From: Rhodobacteraceae bacterium HIMB11
GTDB lineage: Bacteria; Pseudomonadota; Alphaproteobacteria; Rhodobacterales; Rhodobacteraceae
Assembly: GCA_000472185.1 (NCBI GenBank)
Contig: AVDB01000003.1
Location: 1-64,000 of the forward strand
Reading direction: 5' to 3'
Length of the DNA stretch: 64,000 nt
Part shown: positions 8,970 to 17,230 of the stretch, in pieces
Layout of the letters: each line of letters begins with the position of its first letter
How positions within the stretch are numbered: position 1 is the first letter of the stretch
Program-made: the position numbers and the translations under genes
The notes under the pieces: generated by a model
The model's database searches: none
Told to the model about the DNA's origin: nothing
What the model saw: the letters and a program-made list of their open reading frames with translations, nothing else

Positions 8970-9185
8970 TTATTTCGACAGAAATGGATCAAGTATTTCT
9001 TGAATACGCGAGATGCTTAGATTTGGATATTGCCTTTGAATTTCATGCAATTTTTCCGCGTGCGACAGGGTCGTCCACGACCGCCGCGGTCCATCCGTTA
9101 AGAAGTCTGTGAACATGTCGATGGGGTTTAGCCAATCAAATGGGCCATCCTGATACATCTGATATATATCGCGTTCTATCGGCAT
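8970..9185 (-). CDS. Possible small protein, 71 residues, unrecognised
   Basis: An open frame from ATG 9185 encodes a soluble, charged protein with a helical C-terminus (LSHAEKLHEIQRQYP). A longer version from 9338 would run antisense into the cytochrome b561 gene and is unlikely. AGGA lies about 12 bases upstream of 9185, a weak ribosome site. It ends 91 bases before the amidinotransferase start on the same strand. I do not recognise the family; it could be a genuine small gene or the tail of a lost larger one. Confidence 0.35.
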   Translation of the reverse strand: MPIERDIYQMYQDGPFDWLNPIDMFTDFLTDGPRRSWTTLSHAEKLHEIQRQYPNLSISRIQEILDPFLSK

Positions 9186-9302
9186 GCCTGTTTCATATCC
9201 TAATTTGCTGGGTCTATCCCCTCGACAATTTGGGAAATGCCCTAGGTTATCTCTTGTCCCGTCACATAGCTGACCAATGTAGATTGCCACAAAAGGAAGC
9301 AA

Positions 9303-9785
9303 ATGTCGAAATATAGCCGCGCACAGATGATTTTGCATTGGGCCATCTTCGTTTTGATCCTAGTGCAATTTGCATTCCACGAAGCGATCGTCGATGCATT
9401 TGAGACGATGCTAAAAGGAAGCCCCGCCTCAACCAATCCGATGGTCAGTGCGCATTTGGGGGTTGGTGGAGTTATAGGAATTTTGACCGCCCTGCGGCTA
9501 TGGATACGGATGGAAACGGGCACACCCAAAAAATCGGGCAACCACCCACAGATTTTTGATCATCTCGCAAACGCTGTGCATTACAGCTTTTATGCGATCT
9601 TGCTGTTGCTGCCGATTACAGGTGGCTTTGCGTGGTATCAGGGGTCAGAAGTTGCGGCAAATGCGCATACGATCCTGCGTGCGGCATTGCTCATATTAGT
9701 GCTGCTGCATATTGGTGCCGCATTATTACACCTACTGGTTTGGCGACATAACGTTCTGGCGCACATGTGGCCCAGCCGAAATTAA
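9303..9785 (+). CDS. Cytochrome b561 family protein
   Basis: 160 residues with four hydrophobic helices. The conserved histidines of the bacterial diheme b561 family are visible: ILHWAIF in helix 1, SAHLGVG in helix 2, AVHYSFY in helix 3 and LLHIGAALLHLL in helix 4. It would sit in the inner membrane and move electrons between quinol and a periplasmic or membrane acceptor. It stands alone, divergent from the amidinotransferase. Start ATG 9303 follows AGGAAGC. Confidence 0.9.
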   Translation: MSKYSRAQMILHWAIFVLILVQFAFHEAIVDAFETMLKGSPASTNPMVSAHLGVGGVIGILTALRLWIRMETGTPKKSGNHPQIFDHLANAVHYSFYAILLLLPITGGFAWYQGSEVAANAHTILRAALLILVLLHIGAALLHLLVWRHNVLAHMWPSRN

Positions 9786-10137
9786 AGTGCACACAGTAAA
9801 TATTGCGCAAAGTCCATTCACGATGAAATCGCATGCCTTTTTGAATACCGAAGATGTAAGTGAAACCAACAGACAGCGGTTCCACGTGCCCCTGCATCAG
9901 ATCATGGCGAAATACTGCACAGATACACTGACGATCGTGGCAATTCCGCCTATTTGCTGCAGCAACGGACGGAAAACGAAGCACCCCTATTCAGCGTGGA
10001 ATGCATGCTGTATCAAAACGGTGTTTATCAGCACTACTTGGCACACATACGACGAATGATGCCCCCACGCACTACCACATTACCTGAGCAAGACACTTGC
10101 CAACGCATGATCATGAGTGCGCGATAATTGGTGAAAT
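9786..10137. other. Gene-free stretch before the island
   Basis: About 350 bases between cytochrome b561 and the left att repeat. Short open frames exist on both strands but none has a ribosome site, a plausible start or recognisable protein character. I see no RNA gene or strong terminator. Confidence 0.5.
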
Positions 10138-10198
10138 TGGTGCGGCCGAGAAGACTCGAACTTCCACTCCGGTTAAAGAACAACGACCTCAACGCTGC
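10138..10198 (-). repeat. Left attachment repeat: 3' fragment of tRNA-Leu
   Basis: 61 bases identical to 19407-19467 except A at 10183 against G at 19452. It carries the tRNA 3' end including CCA, the T-arm, the variable arm and most of the anticodon arm, but no D-arm or 5' acceptor strand, so it is not a functional tRNA gene. It is the displaced end left by integration. Confidence 0.93.
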
Positions 10199-10298
10199 CA
10201 TTTAACACATAAATATCAGTAACTTAGAAATATTCCAAAAATAAAAATACATCAAAAATACTGCGCTTTGAAGCTGCAAAACACTAGATTTTCTCAAA

Positions 10299-10320
10299 TG
10301 TGTGACAAGATGTGTGACAA
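10299..10320. repeat. Paired TGTGTGACAA repeats, candidate integrase arm sites
   Basis: TGTGTGACAA occurs at 10299-10308 and 10311-10320, just inside the left att repeat, and once more at 19340-19349 at the integrase start, just inside the right end. Short direct repeats near both ends of an element are where arm-type binding sites of lambda-type integrases lie. Assignment is inference. Confidence 0.45.
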
Positions 10321-10336
10321 TCCTACACCGAAGGCA

Positions 10337-10723
10337 TTACAGGTTTTTTCTGACGCAGTCTCTAATTTGCTTCCTAGCAACAACCTTGGGGTTCAGCCCC
10401 TCGTTCAAGAAGGCATCGAGCAGTGCTGCATTATAACGTTCACGCAACTGATCGCTGTATGCGGCAAACTCTTCTTTATTGAAGGCTGTTTCCGCAACAC
10501 CAGCAAGTTCCTCGTTTACTTCATCCAGCTTACGGCCTTTATTGAATTTTTCGATAGCCAAAAATGTTAGGTTGCCGATTAACGCACACTGATTCTTGAT
10601 CTCTTGTTCCGTGGGCTGCGGCAGCGCAGATATTTCTTCATCACTTGATTGCGCCCAACTGACACTGTTCAGTCCCAGCGCCATAAATGCTGCAATAACG
10701 AATGCCGTTGATGATCTCAACAT
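10337..10723 (-). CDS. Secreted hypothetical protein, 128 residues
   Basis: A signal peptide (positively charged start, hydrophobic core, cleavage near SWA-QS at residue 24) is followed by an acidic helical domain with two Cys (NQCALIG and RDCVRKNL) that could form a disulfide in the periplasm. I do not recognise the family. It starts 8 bases after the stop of the glycine-zipper gene; the sequence AGAGGTAA there serves as both ribosome site and stop of the upstream gene, so the two are very likely an operon. Confidence 0.75.
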   Translation of the reverse strand: MLRSSTAFVIAAFMALGLNSVSWAQSSDEEISALPQPTEQEIKNQCALIGNLTFLAIEKFNKGRKLDEVNEELAGVAETAFNKEEFAAYSDQLRERYNAALLDAFLNEGLNPKVVARKQIRDCVRKNL

Positions 10724-10731
10724 GATCTGTG

Positions 10732-11397
10732 TTACCTCTTTTTGAACTCGAGTGTATAAGATACGCCATCCACCTCAAACTGAATTGTCGAATAGGCGTA
10801 ACCCTTCTCAGTTTTCGCTGGCATGTCTACATAACTATCTTTGCAGACAGTTTTATTCTCATAGCCGATTACTTTCGTAACAGTGTTGTTTTGCTGGTTT
10901 TCGTTTGCAATAGCTCCACCTATTAACGCACCAACGGCAGCGCCACCGTCGTTATCAGTAACGATTTTACCTATCACTCCTCCAGCAATAGCTCCACCAA
11001 TGACCGCTCCAGGGTCCTTAGGAGCCTGTACTTGTCCGTAGATTGGAAGACGTTGGTTGGTACAAACTGGGACCGAAAGCTGTTCAAAAACTGTCTTTTC
11101 ACTCACAAAGTCTGTAATCGTTGCATTACCAATTTGCACGACATCTGTCGGATAAGAATAACTATCGCAACGCTTAAGCAAGGCAGTATATGCAGCCTCG
11201 CTCATCCTTCCCCATTTACCATCTGCAACAACCCCTACTTCCTGTTGTAAGCGTTTAATCTGAATGTCGGTTGCCTTCTTTTCTGCAACTGATCGATACA
11301 AAGCATTTATTTCTGTAATGCTATCACAAGTATTTGCGGCCACAGCAGTAGACGACATTGCTAACATTAATGATACGACCATGATGTTTCGCTTCAT
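10732..11397 (-). CDS. Secreted glycine-zipper protein
   Basis: 221 residues. Signal peptide ends near AVAA (residue 21). The centre holds a glycine-zipper hairpin (GAVIGGAIAGGVIGKIV and AAVGALIGGAIAN), the motif found in outer-membrane proteins of the 17-kDa antigen/SlyB type, and a region before it (LQQEVGVVADGKWGRMSEAAYTAL) resembles a peptidoglycan-binding repeat. Cys residues flank the zipper (VCTNQ, VCKDS). Ribosome site GGAG precedes ATG 11397. It likely works in the cell envelope; function unknown. It heads the two-gene operon with the 128-residue secreted protein. Confidence 0.78.
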   Translation of the reverse strand: MKRNIMVVSLMLAMSSTAVAANTCDSITEINALYRSVAEKKATDIQIKRLQQEVGVVADGKWGRMSEAAYTALLKRCDSYSYPTDVVQIGNATITDFVSEKTVFEQLSVPVCTNQRLPIYGQVQAPKDPGAVIGGAIAGGVIGKIVTDNDGGAAVGALIGGAIANENQQNNTVTKVIGYENKTVCKDSYVDMPAKTEKGYAYSTIQFEVDGVSYTLEFKKR

Positions 11398-11484
11398 GAC
11401 TCGGCTCCGTTCATTTCTTGGACACTCACCTTAACTGTATCTGCAGTTCTCTTGGCGAGCTAGTATTCAGATTACACAATCTCG

Positions 11485-11604
11485 TTATTCGTTGAGTAAA
11501 ACAGGTTCTTTACTGAACCAATCAGCAGGATTGAAACTCACAATGCCAATGGTGCCGCACGACGAAATTGCTACAAAAACCAAACACAAGGCTAAGTTTT
11601 TCAT
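11485..11604 (-). CDS. Tiny lipoprotein, 39 residues
   Basis: ATG 11604 with GAGG six bases upstream opens a frame that encodes a complete lipoprotein signal, lipobox AISSC with Cys at residue 16, and only 24 further residues (CGTIGIVSFNPADWFSKEP...). The mature part closely resembles that of the island's other tiny lipoprotein at 12189-12317 (CGSVGGYSLNPMDYLGGS): a C-G-(S/T)-x-G-x(2)-S-x-N-P-x-D pattern. The paired occurrence and good ribosome site make it credible despite its size. Expected location is the periplasmic face of a membrane. Role unknown. Confidence 0.72.
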   Translation of the reverse strand: MKNLALCLVFVAISSCGTIGIVSFNPADWFSKEPVLLNE

Positions 11605-11786
11605 TTGGACCTCACAACAGACGTTTTCGACACTATGGTGTGAGTTTCACCTGTAAGCAACGCTAGACTGAGCTTCAGGCGCTCTTTTGCTTACTGGCTT
11701 CAAGTATCAAATTAGCGGCACAAAGGGGACACTGCATCCAGCTACAAATGCACAGGTTATTATAAGATATAAAGTTCGTAGCAGCA

Positions 11787-12077
11787 CTAAAAAGCCTCAC
11801 ATATTTTGTAACTACGCACAGCACCATCTCCGAGGGCTTCAAGTGCCAGTTGGTACTCATCACTTTCGTAAAACGCTTCGGCTTGCTCTACACTGGGAAA
11901 CTCAACAACAACAGTGCGCTCGTTGCGAGCATTTTCTTTTAACACTGAGGGATAACCACGGGTCAAAAACTTTGCACCGTATTTATCAAATGCCTTAGGT
12001 GCTAATTCAACATAAGCTTCTAGTTTCGCTTCGTCCAAAATACTTTCGTAGACTACAATACCGTATGCTTTTTTCAT
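11787..12077 (-). CDS. DUF1330 family protein
   Basis: 96 residues from ATG 12077. The sequence has the ferredoxin-like (dimeric alpha-beta barrel) pattern of DUF1330: YGIVVYESILDEAKLEAYVELAP, then RTVVVEFPSVEQAEAFYESDEY and a final GAVRSYKICE. Soluble cytoplasmic protein; members are related to small monooxygenase-like folds but no reaction is known. GGGG lies about 7 bases before the ATG. It stands between the two tiny lipoprotein genes. Confidence 0.85.
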   Translation of the reverse strand: MKKAYGIVVYESILDEAKLEAYVELAPKAFDKYGAKFLTRGYPSVLKENARNERTVVVEFPSVEQAEAFYESDEYQLALEALGDGAVRSYKICEAF

Positions 12078-12139
12078 AAGTACCCCACGCATTATGCTTG
12101 TCCCAGATCAGCAAACTGGAAGGTGCTTGAAAGGAAAAC

Positions 12140-12172
12140 GCTGGCTCTGATCGACCATAAATCCAAGCCAGC
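12140..12172 (-). terminator. Hairpin after the 42-residue lipoprotein gene
   Basis: Inverted repeat GCTGGCT (12140-12146) / AGCCAGC (12166-12172) with a 19-base loop. T-rich sequence follows on both strands (GTTTTCC on minus, TTTTGTTTG on plus), so it may end transcription of the minus-strand lipoprotein gene. Confidence 0.5.
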
Positions 12173-12188
12173 TTTTGTTTGTTTTTGA

Positions 12189-12317
12189 TTACTCTGAAGC
12201 TTCTGCTTCTGCATCAGAGGAGCCACCTAAGTAGTCCATAGGGTTTAAGCTATATCCGCCGACGCTGCCACAAGCAGATAGAGACAGCAATAACGCTACA
12301 ATACCAAGTTTCTTCAT
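12189..12317 (-). CDS. Tiny lipoprotein, 42 residues
   Basis: ATG 12317 with GGAG at suitable distance. Lipoprotein signal with lipobox SLSAC (Cys 16), then CGSVGGYSLNPMDYLGGS and an acidic Ala/Glu tail. The mature core matches the 39-residue lipoprotein at 11485-11604, so the two are probably paralogues with diverged tails. A hairpin terminator follows. Small lipoproteins with a CG...NP pattern occur in Rhodobacterales genomes, but I know no function. Confidence 0.75.
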   Translation of the reverse strand: MKKLGIVALLLSLSACGSVGGYSLNPMDYLGGSSDAEAEASE

Positions 12318-12395
12318 TTTAAATCTCCGTAGTTTCACAAACTGATGGAAGCCTATAATCAAAACAGATGCAAGGAATGTTATGAATTATCTGTC

Positions 12396-12569
12396 TCAAA
12401 ATCCCTTCCCAAGACCATTGAGAGTATTCTTGAGTCGAGGCGTTACTGGCTGTTGATATCCATTTTCCCAGTTTTTGGGCTCGGTGTTGAGCTGCAAATA
12501 TGGTGAAAGAATATAAAACCCAGAACCTAACACAAAAAGAACTGCTAAAATTATAAATAGGTTTTTCAC
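12396..12569 (-). CDS. Small membrane protein, about 57 residues
   Basis: GTG 12569 opens a frame with one clear transmembrane helix at the N-terminus (FIILAVLFVLGSGFYIL) and a polar C-terminus ending LNGLGKGF. A TTG at 12596 is an alternative start that would add nine residues. The ribosome site is weak for both. No family recognised. It lies between the tiny lipoprotein gene and the DUF1289 gene on the same strand. Confidence 0.5.
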   Translation of the reverse strand: MKNLFIILAVLFVLGSGFYILSPYLQLNTEPKNWENGYQQPVTPRLKNTLNGLGKGF

Positions 12570-12626
12570 TGCACCACACCCATCTACGAACTGCAATATT
12601 TTTCTAACACAAATCCACCGTTAAAC

Positions 12627-12821
12627 CTAGTGATCAGATTGCTGGTCCATTTTTGTGGTGCGCCGTTTAAGCTCTTTCGAGATTACATTAACCTCGTAAG
12701 GCTTCATTTTTCTCCAACGTGCTGTTTCTTCACGTGTCCGGCCACAGCCCACACACCAGCCGTTGGGTCCGGAATGCTCACACACATCTATGCAAGGACT
12801 TTTAGGTTTTTTCACTTTCAC
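12627..12821 (-). CDS. DUF1289 family protein
   Basis: 64 residues. The signature SPCIDVCE...GWCVGCGRTREETARWRKM is that of DUF1289, small cytoplasmic proteins with four conserved Cys that probably bind a metal or iron-sulfur cluster. Function unknown. In most genomes these are core genes next to unrelated metabolic genes; here one is island cargo. Confidence 0.85.
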   Translation of the reverse strand: MKVKKPKSPCIDVCEHSGPNGWCVGCGRTREETARWRKMKPYEVNVISKELKRRTTKMDQQSDH

Positions 12822-12994
12822 TCCAAATGTCTGCGTAAAAACTGAGGTAACATCGAAACCGCTCTATGCATGAGCACGAAATTCTCAGAGACACGTTGAC
12901 TCCATTTGTCACCACATGGTTGTATATCAAGATGCTTTTGTAGCCAACCTACAGCTAATATGCGTAGTGTCATTAAGTGGGAGCAACGAAGAAT

Positions 12995-13486
12995 ATGATT
13001 GCAAATGGGCAAGTCCCACTTCAGCAAATTAGCGAGATTACAAACCGTAAGCTTTCTTTTGTTCGCTTCTTGGCAAGAAATGTCGATATCGAAATTATAG
13101 ACGAGAAAGTTTCAATCGAAAGTGCCCTGAAGCTGACAAAGATGCTTTGCATTAAGACAGCTGACGCAGAAGAGATACACGAGTTACGTGAAGAAAACAA
13201 AAAACTCGCTCACGATAAACAGGCGCATGAATTGGCCGTAGAGTTTCTCAAGTCAGAACGAAAGGCGCTGAAAGAAAAAGTGGAGATCTTGGAGCATCAT
13301 TTAAGGCAGTCAGAAGGTCGCACGGATAGATTTGAAGCCTCGCTATTGAAAATGGCCGAGTCTGTGAGTCATTTAGCAAATAATAGAGATGTGCTAATGG
13401 GGCAGATGCTGCAGCAGTCCAGCTGGCATATTAAACAAATCGGTCAGAAAGAGGTTTTGGTATTATCGAAACCAGTCAATCACTGA
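12995..13486 (+). CDS. Coiled-coil protein with possible N-terminal DNA-binding helix
   Basis: 163 residues from ATG 12995 (GGGAG about 11 bases upstream); GTG 12977 is an alternative. The first 55 residues (QISEITNRKLSFVRFLARN...) look like a short helix-turn-helix segment, and residues about 60-135 form a strong coiled coil rich in Glu and Lys (EEIHELREENKKLAHDKQ). The layout recalls small plasmid or phage regulators, but I do not recognise the family. It is the only plus-strand gene in the left half of the island, divergent from the DUF1289 gene. Confidence 0.6.
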   Translation: MIANGQVPLQQISEITNRKLSFVRFLARNVDIEIIDEKVSIESALKLTKMLCIKTADAEEIHELREENKKLAHDKQAHELAVEFLKSERKALKEKVEILEHHLRQSEGRTDRFEASLLKMAESVSHLANNRDVLMGQMLQQSSWHIKQIGQKEVLVLSKPVNH

Positions 13487-13568
13487 TCAGTTTTCAACTT
13501 GTATTAGTAATGATTGCTGTGTGTCTTGCTTGGTAACGATCTGCTTTCTTGCTACATACAGCGTACTA

Positions 13569-15112
13569 CTACTCACTGCCTTCTTTGTAGGACCCATATT
13601 GTTGGTACCTGAGTTTATATCCTGTCGTCTTATTCTTAGCAGAATTGATTAAGTAGTGTTCAAATACTTGTAGGTGGTAATCCCTATCTGGGTATCTAGT
13701 TGCCATTACATCTTGGTAGGATGGTAGTTCTTGTTCTGCTGCTAAGTCTACACCGACAACATGTAAGCTAGCTTCTTTCATACAGTCTCTGAGTAGTTCA
13801 ACGTCTCTGGTGTCTACGATGTAACTATCATGTACCGATAGGATTGGTTTCTGTAGCCTTATAAACTCTTTGATGATGTAGTTGGTAATACGGCTATCTA
13901 CATTCATCAGTCTGATACCTTGGTCAGAACAAATACCATCTTCTAAATATGGATGTCGTTGCAGGAATGTGTCTAAGAGTAATCCAAGTTCGTCATTCGT
14001 GAGGGTCTTTTCAATGGAACCATCAGGCTGATTGTATCTAATAGCACCAAAGGCAGAACTACGATCCTTTGCGTTGATTGCTGCCAATACTAACAGCTTC
14101 ACTGCTTTTCGTTACTATTGTTTATCCAGCCTAGGACAGACGATGGTACCTAAATCATACCTGTCTCCATCATTAACCACATTCTTCTTGGCACTAAGAA
14201 TAGCTGCATGAAGCACTTTGTAATCTACTTCTACAGTTGGGTTGTCGTTGATGTAGATGTTCTTACGATACTCTGATCCTACCTGTTGCCAGAACCCACC
14301 ATAAAACCTGCCGTTATAATTCCAGTCACCACGACTAAAAATACGCCTTATAAACTTCTTAGACTGATCAATCTTGATACGTTGGGTTGAGCCATCCTTC
14401 TTCGTCCTGACAACAAACGGTTCTTCCAAAGTGGCTATGTCTACATAAGTACTTCTTAGCAGTTGGTTATAGGCTTCTAAGTCTCTGCGAATGTCTTTGG
14501 TAAAGTCTATGTCATCGTAGTCTATGTACTGGCGTTTCTTCTTACCATTAGACTTAGTATAGTTACCTTCTTCATCGGTCTCGTAGTCCGTAAGAATGAC
14601 TGTTTCTTGCAGATAGTTGTGAGCAATGCCTAAAGATGACAGCGATAACTCAGTGAACTTATCCTGTAATTGTAAAGACGGACGAATGCGACTGGTTCTA
14701 AATGGTAGATTTTGGTCTTGTCGTGGGTTTGACCATCGTGCAAAGTCTAAATAGCCAGACTGTATCAACAGCTAGGAAACATCACCAATTTTTCTAGATA
14801 TACGCAGGGCATTGTAGCGTGAGTTTACAGTGTAAGCATTGTTATTAAAGTTAATCCCTACACTAAGTGTTGGATCATCTAGCCAGGCAAGGTACAGGTC
14901 CAGTAGCAGAACCTTTAGCTGTCGTTTGGGATCACTCTTACCTTTGTTGTTGGACTTCCCACCCAGCGCAGGTTCAACGACTTGAAGCCATAGGTCACTA
15001 CCAGTTTGCTGATCTCAGGATGATCAGACCATTTGTGAACATCTAGTGGCTTAGAATGGTTAGGATCAATTTGGTCATTGGAAATAGGCATATTTTCAGG
15101 CATATCAGTCAT
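13569..15112 (-). pseudogene. Winged-helix plus family-A-polymerase-like protein, broken
   Basis: A gene of about 510 codons can be read from ATG 15112 to 13569 after correcting one frameshift (near 14990-15006) and reading through TAG at 14774-14772 and a tandem TAG-TAA at 14117-14112. The N-terminal part has an HTH-like segment (SRYNALRISRKIGDV). The C-terminal part shows PTVEVDYKVLHAAIL, then RKAVKLLVLAAINAKDRSSA, and later PILSVHDSYIVD; their order and shape recall motifs A, B and C of family-A DNA polymerases, with Asp in A and HD in C. I have seen such proteins only as hypotheticals on alphaproteobacterial mobile elements. The polymerase reading is inference. The gene is almost certainly dead. 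Confidence 0.7.
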
Positions 15113-15236
15113 GCTTCAATGATAACAACAACAGCATGTGTTTTATCAATAGCTTAGTCAGCTTATTGTTGGTTTTGATAGCACTAGATTTACCTATTCT
15201 GTCATCGTCAAACCGAAACAAACTAAGGACATCGCC

Positions 15237-15422
15237 ATGCGAGTGAAAGAAATATTAACTAATTACAAACTATGTGTCGTTGATCTAGAGGTTCAACTTA
15301 ATGGTGAAACTCGCAATGCGCCCACTCTATGTGTTTCCGATGGAAAGGAAGTTATCCCACTAAACACTGCTGATGGACGACCAATCCTGATGAACAAGGC
15401 TAATGCGATACCTTTAGATTGA
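15237..15422 (+). CDS. Hypothetical protein, 61 residues
   Basis: ATG 15237 has AAGGA nine bases upstream. The product is a small soluble protein with alternating strands (KLCVVDLEVQLNGETRNAP, TLCVSDGKEVIPL). No family recognised. It is divergent from the polymerase-like pseudogene; the 125 bases between them would hold both promoters. Confidence 0.5.
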   Translation: MRVKEILTNYKLCVVDLEVQLNGETRNAPTLCVSDGKEVIPLNTADGRPILMNKANAIPLD

Positions 15423-15484
15423 GGTGCCTAATTTTAGCCCTTTAGCAGCTACACAAACCGCCACTTTCACCCTAAATCAGCAAC

Positions 15485-15680
15485 ATGACCTTATTAGTAG
15501 AATGTCCGAATTGCGGCCAGAATTGCGCCTAAGATGCCCCTACGTGTCCTAACTGCGGACAAAGATGGCCCAACCAGTTGCTAAAGCAGCAACGGACCAG
15601 AAAAACTTTGCTCTACATCGGATTGTTCATTGTTTTTTGTTATCGCCTCATTTGTAGGTAATCTGGTCAACAAAATGTAG
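15485..15680 (+). pseudogene. Zinc-ribbon small membrane protein, broken
   Basis: From ATG 15485 the frame reads CPNCGQNCA, a TAA stop, then DAPTCPNCGQRWP, giving the two CxxC pairs of a zinc ribbon. A basic stretch and a hydrophobic helix (KTLLYIGLFIVF) follow. A frame change in the run of six T then restores VIASFVGNLVNKM and the natural stop at 15680. Intact homologues of this layout (zinc ribbon plus one membrane helix, about 60 residues) are widespread. Two lesions make this a pseudogene. Confidence 0.65.
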
Positions 15681-15979
15681 ATCGCAGACACAATGGGCAT
15701 CAGCCGCATGTCGGCCCATCAGATCATCCACGCAGCCAAGCTGGAAGGCACCACACAGTGACGTAAGTTACACGTACATAGACTTCGAATTGGACCGTTA
15801 GATCTACTACAGGGCCGTTACAGAGGCTTGGGGCCCTCGTGTAAATGACAGGATGTTTTAGCCCTTACTGGTATCCACCCCAATATATAAAATGAGAAAA
15901 CTGGTACTGTGGATTAGGATCATACGTTAGCCAAATTCAATCTCAATGTGGGCCTCGTAAATCACCTAAACATCTTTCG
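15681..15979. other. Coding debris, no intact gene
   Basis: A 25-residue frame starting at about 15692 (MGISRMSAHQIIHAAKLEG) looks like a piece of a helix-turn-helix protein. A little further the plus strand reads YIDFELDR, a TAG, then IYYRAVTEAWGP, like another decayed frame. Neither can be assigned. The rest shows nothing. Confidence 0.35.
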
Positions 15980-16000
15980 ATGTATGTCGTTTCAATAGGC

Positions 16001-16144
16001 ATGACAGATGATGAAATCATTCGCCTTGTATGGAACATGCTCATTCTTAAGAAGCGTTTTGAGAACGAACCTTATTCGTTGAGTTATGACGAAATCGAGA
16101 CCTTGCGTGAGTATGACGAGTATCAGGATCAGAAGTTGTCTTAG
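16001..16144 (+). CDS. Possible small protein, 47 residues
   Basis: A short frame from ATG 16001 (or in-frame ATG 15980) encodes a strongly acidic helical peptide (TDDEIIRLVWNML, LSYDEIETLREYDEYQDQ). Base composition looks coding, but the ribosome site is weak and the family unknown. It ends 43 bases before the convergent transpeptidase stop. Confidence 0.35.
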   Translation: MTDDEIIRLVWNMLILKKRFENEPYSLSYDEIETLREYDEYQDQKLS

Positions 16145-16187
16145 TTACTCCTCCAACTAACTTCCACATATGCGCCGAAACGCTCGC

Positions 16188-17072
16188 TCATTCTATCACT
16201 CTTACGGTCAAGTTCGATGGTCCAACTTGCTCTACCATTGCAAATAAGATCTCAGCATTCTTAGGATGAAGCCTCACACACCCTGATGATGCAGGTGAAC
16301 CCAGCAAATTGATTTGATTAGTTCCGTGGATCGCAAAATTACCATTATAAAATATAGAAAACGGCATTGGTGCATTGTCATAGATAGATGATTTATGGTG
16401 TTTAGAAAGCCATTGAGCTTTCCAAGTTCCAGCAGGAGTAATCTTACCAGAACGAGCAGTTGAAACCTTCCACGAGTACTTTTTAGACCCATTTTGAAAT
16501 ATGTGGATTTCTTGATCTGACTTAACGACGACAGCTACAATAGCCCCCTTCAAGTCATCGATCTGCCCAGCGAATTTATCTGACGTCACTTGTGACTCCG
16601 TCGGCAAACTTCCTGCGAATTCATGTGTGAATTCTGCTTTATCCAATAATGGGCGCTTATCCAAATCTGTCACAAGAACTGGCTTTTCAGGTGGCTTCAC
16701 CAGCACAATCTTTGAAGATGCATATCGCACATTAGGTAAATTAGGTGTGCTAGGCGGCTTCAAAGCCATTGAATACCCGGTTGAAGGGACAGGGTCTTTA
16801 AGGTCGGCAGTAAATGACAGCCCAGCGAGATAATCGTTATCCATAGTTCTCATTTCAAAATCTTGCATAAATACACTGACAATCGGGCCAATGTTATATG
16901 TATTGGTTTTAGTGGGAGACAGAAAACACAGGCCTAAGACCGTTAAAGCAAAGAATAGAACTATCGTATGATTTTTTCTAATGACTAGTGGTTCATCAAC
17001 AACGACTTCTTTCAAAGCCGATAGGCGTCTGCGAATTTGTTCAATCTGTAAATCGGCAGTTCGCTTAGTCAT
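16188..17072 (-). CDS. Membrane-anchored L,D-transpeptidase (YkuD domain)
   Basis: 294 residues from ATG 17072, which has GAGAGG upstream; the frame open to 17114 has no ribosome site. A cytoplasmic N-terminus, one membrane helix (residues about 36-52), a long linker, and a C-terminal YkuD domain with the motif AIHGTNQ...SSGCVRL containing the catalytic His and Cys. Such enzymes form 3-3 cross-links in peptidoglycan or attach lipoproteins to it, in the periplasm. The single N-terminal helix instead of a cleaved signal is somewhat unusual. It is intact, unlike much of the island, and fits the envelope theme of the cargo. Confidence 0.88.
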   Translation of the reverse strand: MTKRTADLQIEQIRRRLSALKEVVVDEPLVIRKNHTIVLFFALTVLGLCFLSPTKTNTYNIGPIVSVFMQDFEMRTMDNDYLAGLSFTADLKDPVPSTGYSMALKPPSTPNLPNVRYASSKIVLVKPPEKPVLVTDLDKRPLLDKAEFTHEFAGSLPTESQVTSDKFAGQIDDLKGAIVAVVVKSDQEIHIFQNGSKKYSWKVSTARSGKITPAGTWKAQWLSKHHKSSIYDNAPMPFSIFYNGNFAIHGTNQINLLGSPASSGCVRLHPKNAEILFAMVEQVGPSNLTVRVIE

Positions 17073-17157
17073 TGATACCCTCTCAGAAATATAAACGACT
17101 AAATTGCAAATCAATTTAAGAATTTAGGATTCCGACATTGTCGTAGTAAAAAGAAAA

Positions 17158-17230
17158 GGTCGGCCCAATTGACTACAAGAAAGGTGGCCGACCAGTTGCA
17201 CTGACTTCGAAAGTAGGGAGGTGAAGTCAG
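17158..17230 (-). terminator. Two adjacent hairpins upstream of the transpeptidase gene
   Basis: GGTCGGCC (17158-17165) pairs with GGCCGACC (17186-17193); on the minus strand this is followed by TTTTCTTTTT, so it can terminate minus-strand transcription arriving from the integrase side. CTGACTTC (17201-17208) pairs with GAAGTCAG (17223-17230) and has no T run. Confidence 0.5.

Noticed and set aside
8970-9338. Long version of the small minus-strand ORF (122 codons)
   Set aside because: The first 50 codons are antisense to the b561 promoter and start and read as noise; only the shorter form from 9185 is kept, with low confidence.
9712-10059. Plus-strand frame of 115 codons after cytochrome b561
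   Set aside because: It starts inside the b561 gene in another frame, has no ribosome site and looks like random translation.
10138-10198. A second tRNA-Leu gene
   Set aside because: It lacks the D-arm and the 5' acceptor strand; it is the displaced 3' end at the island boundary.
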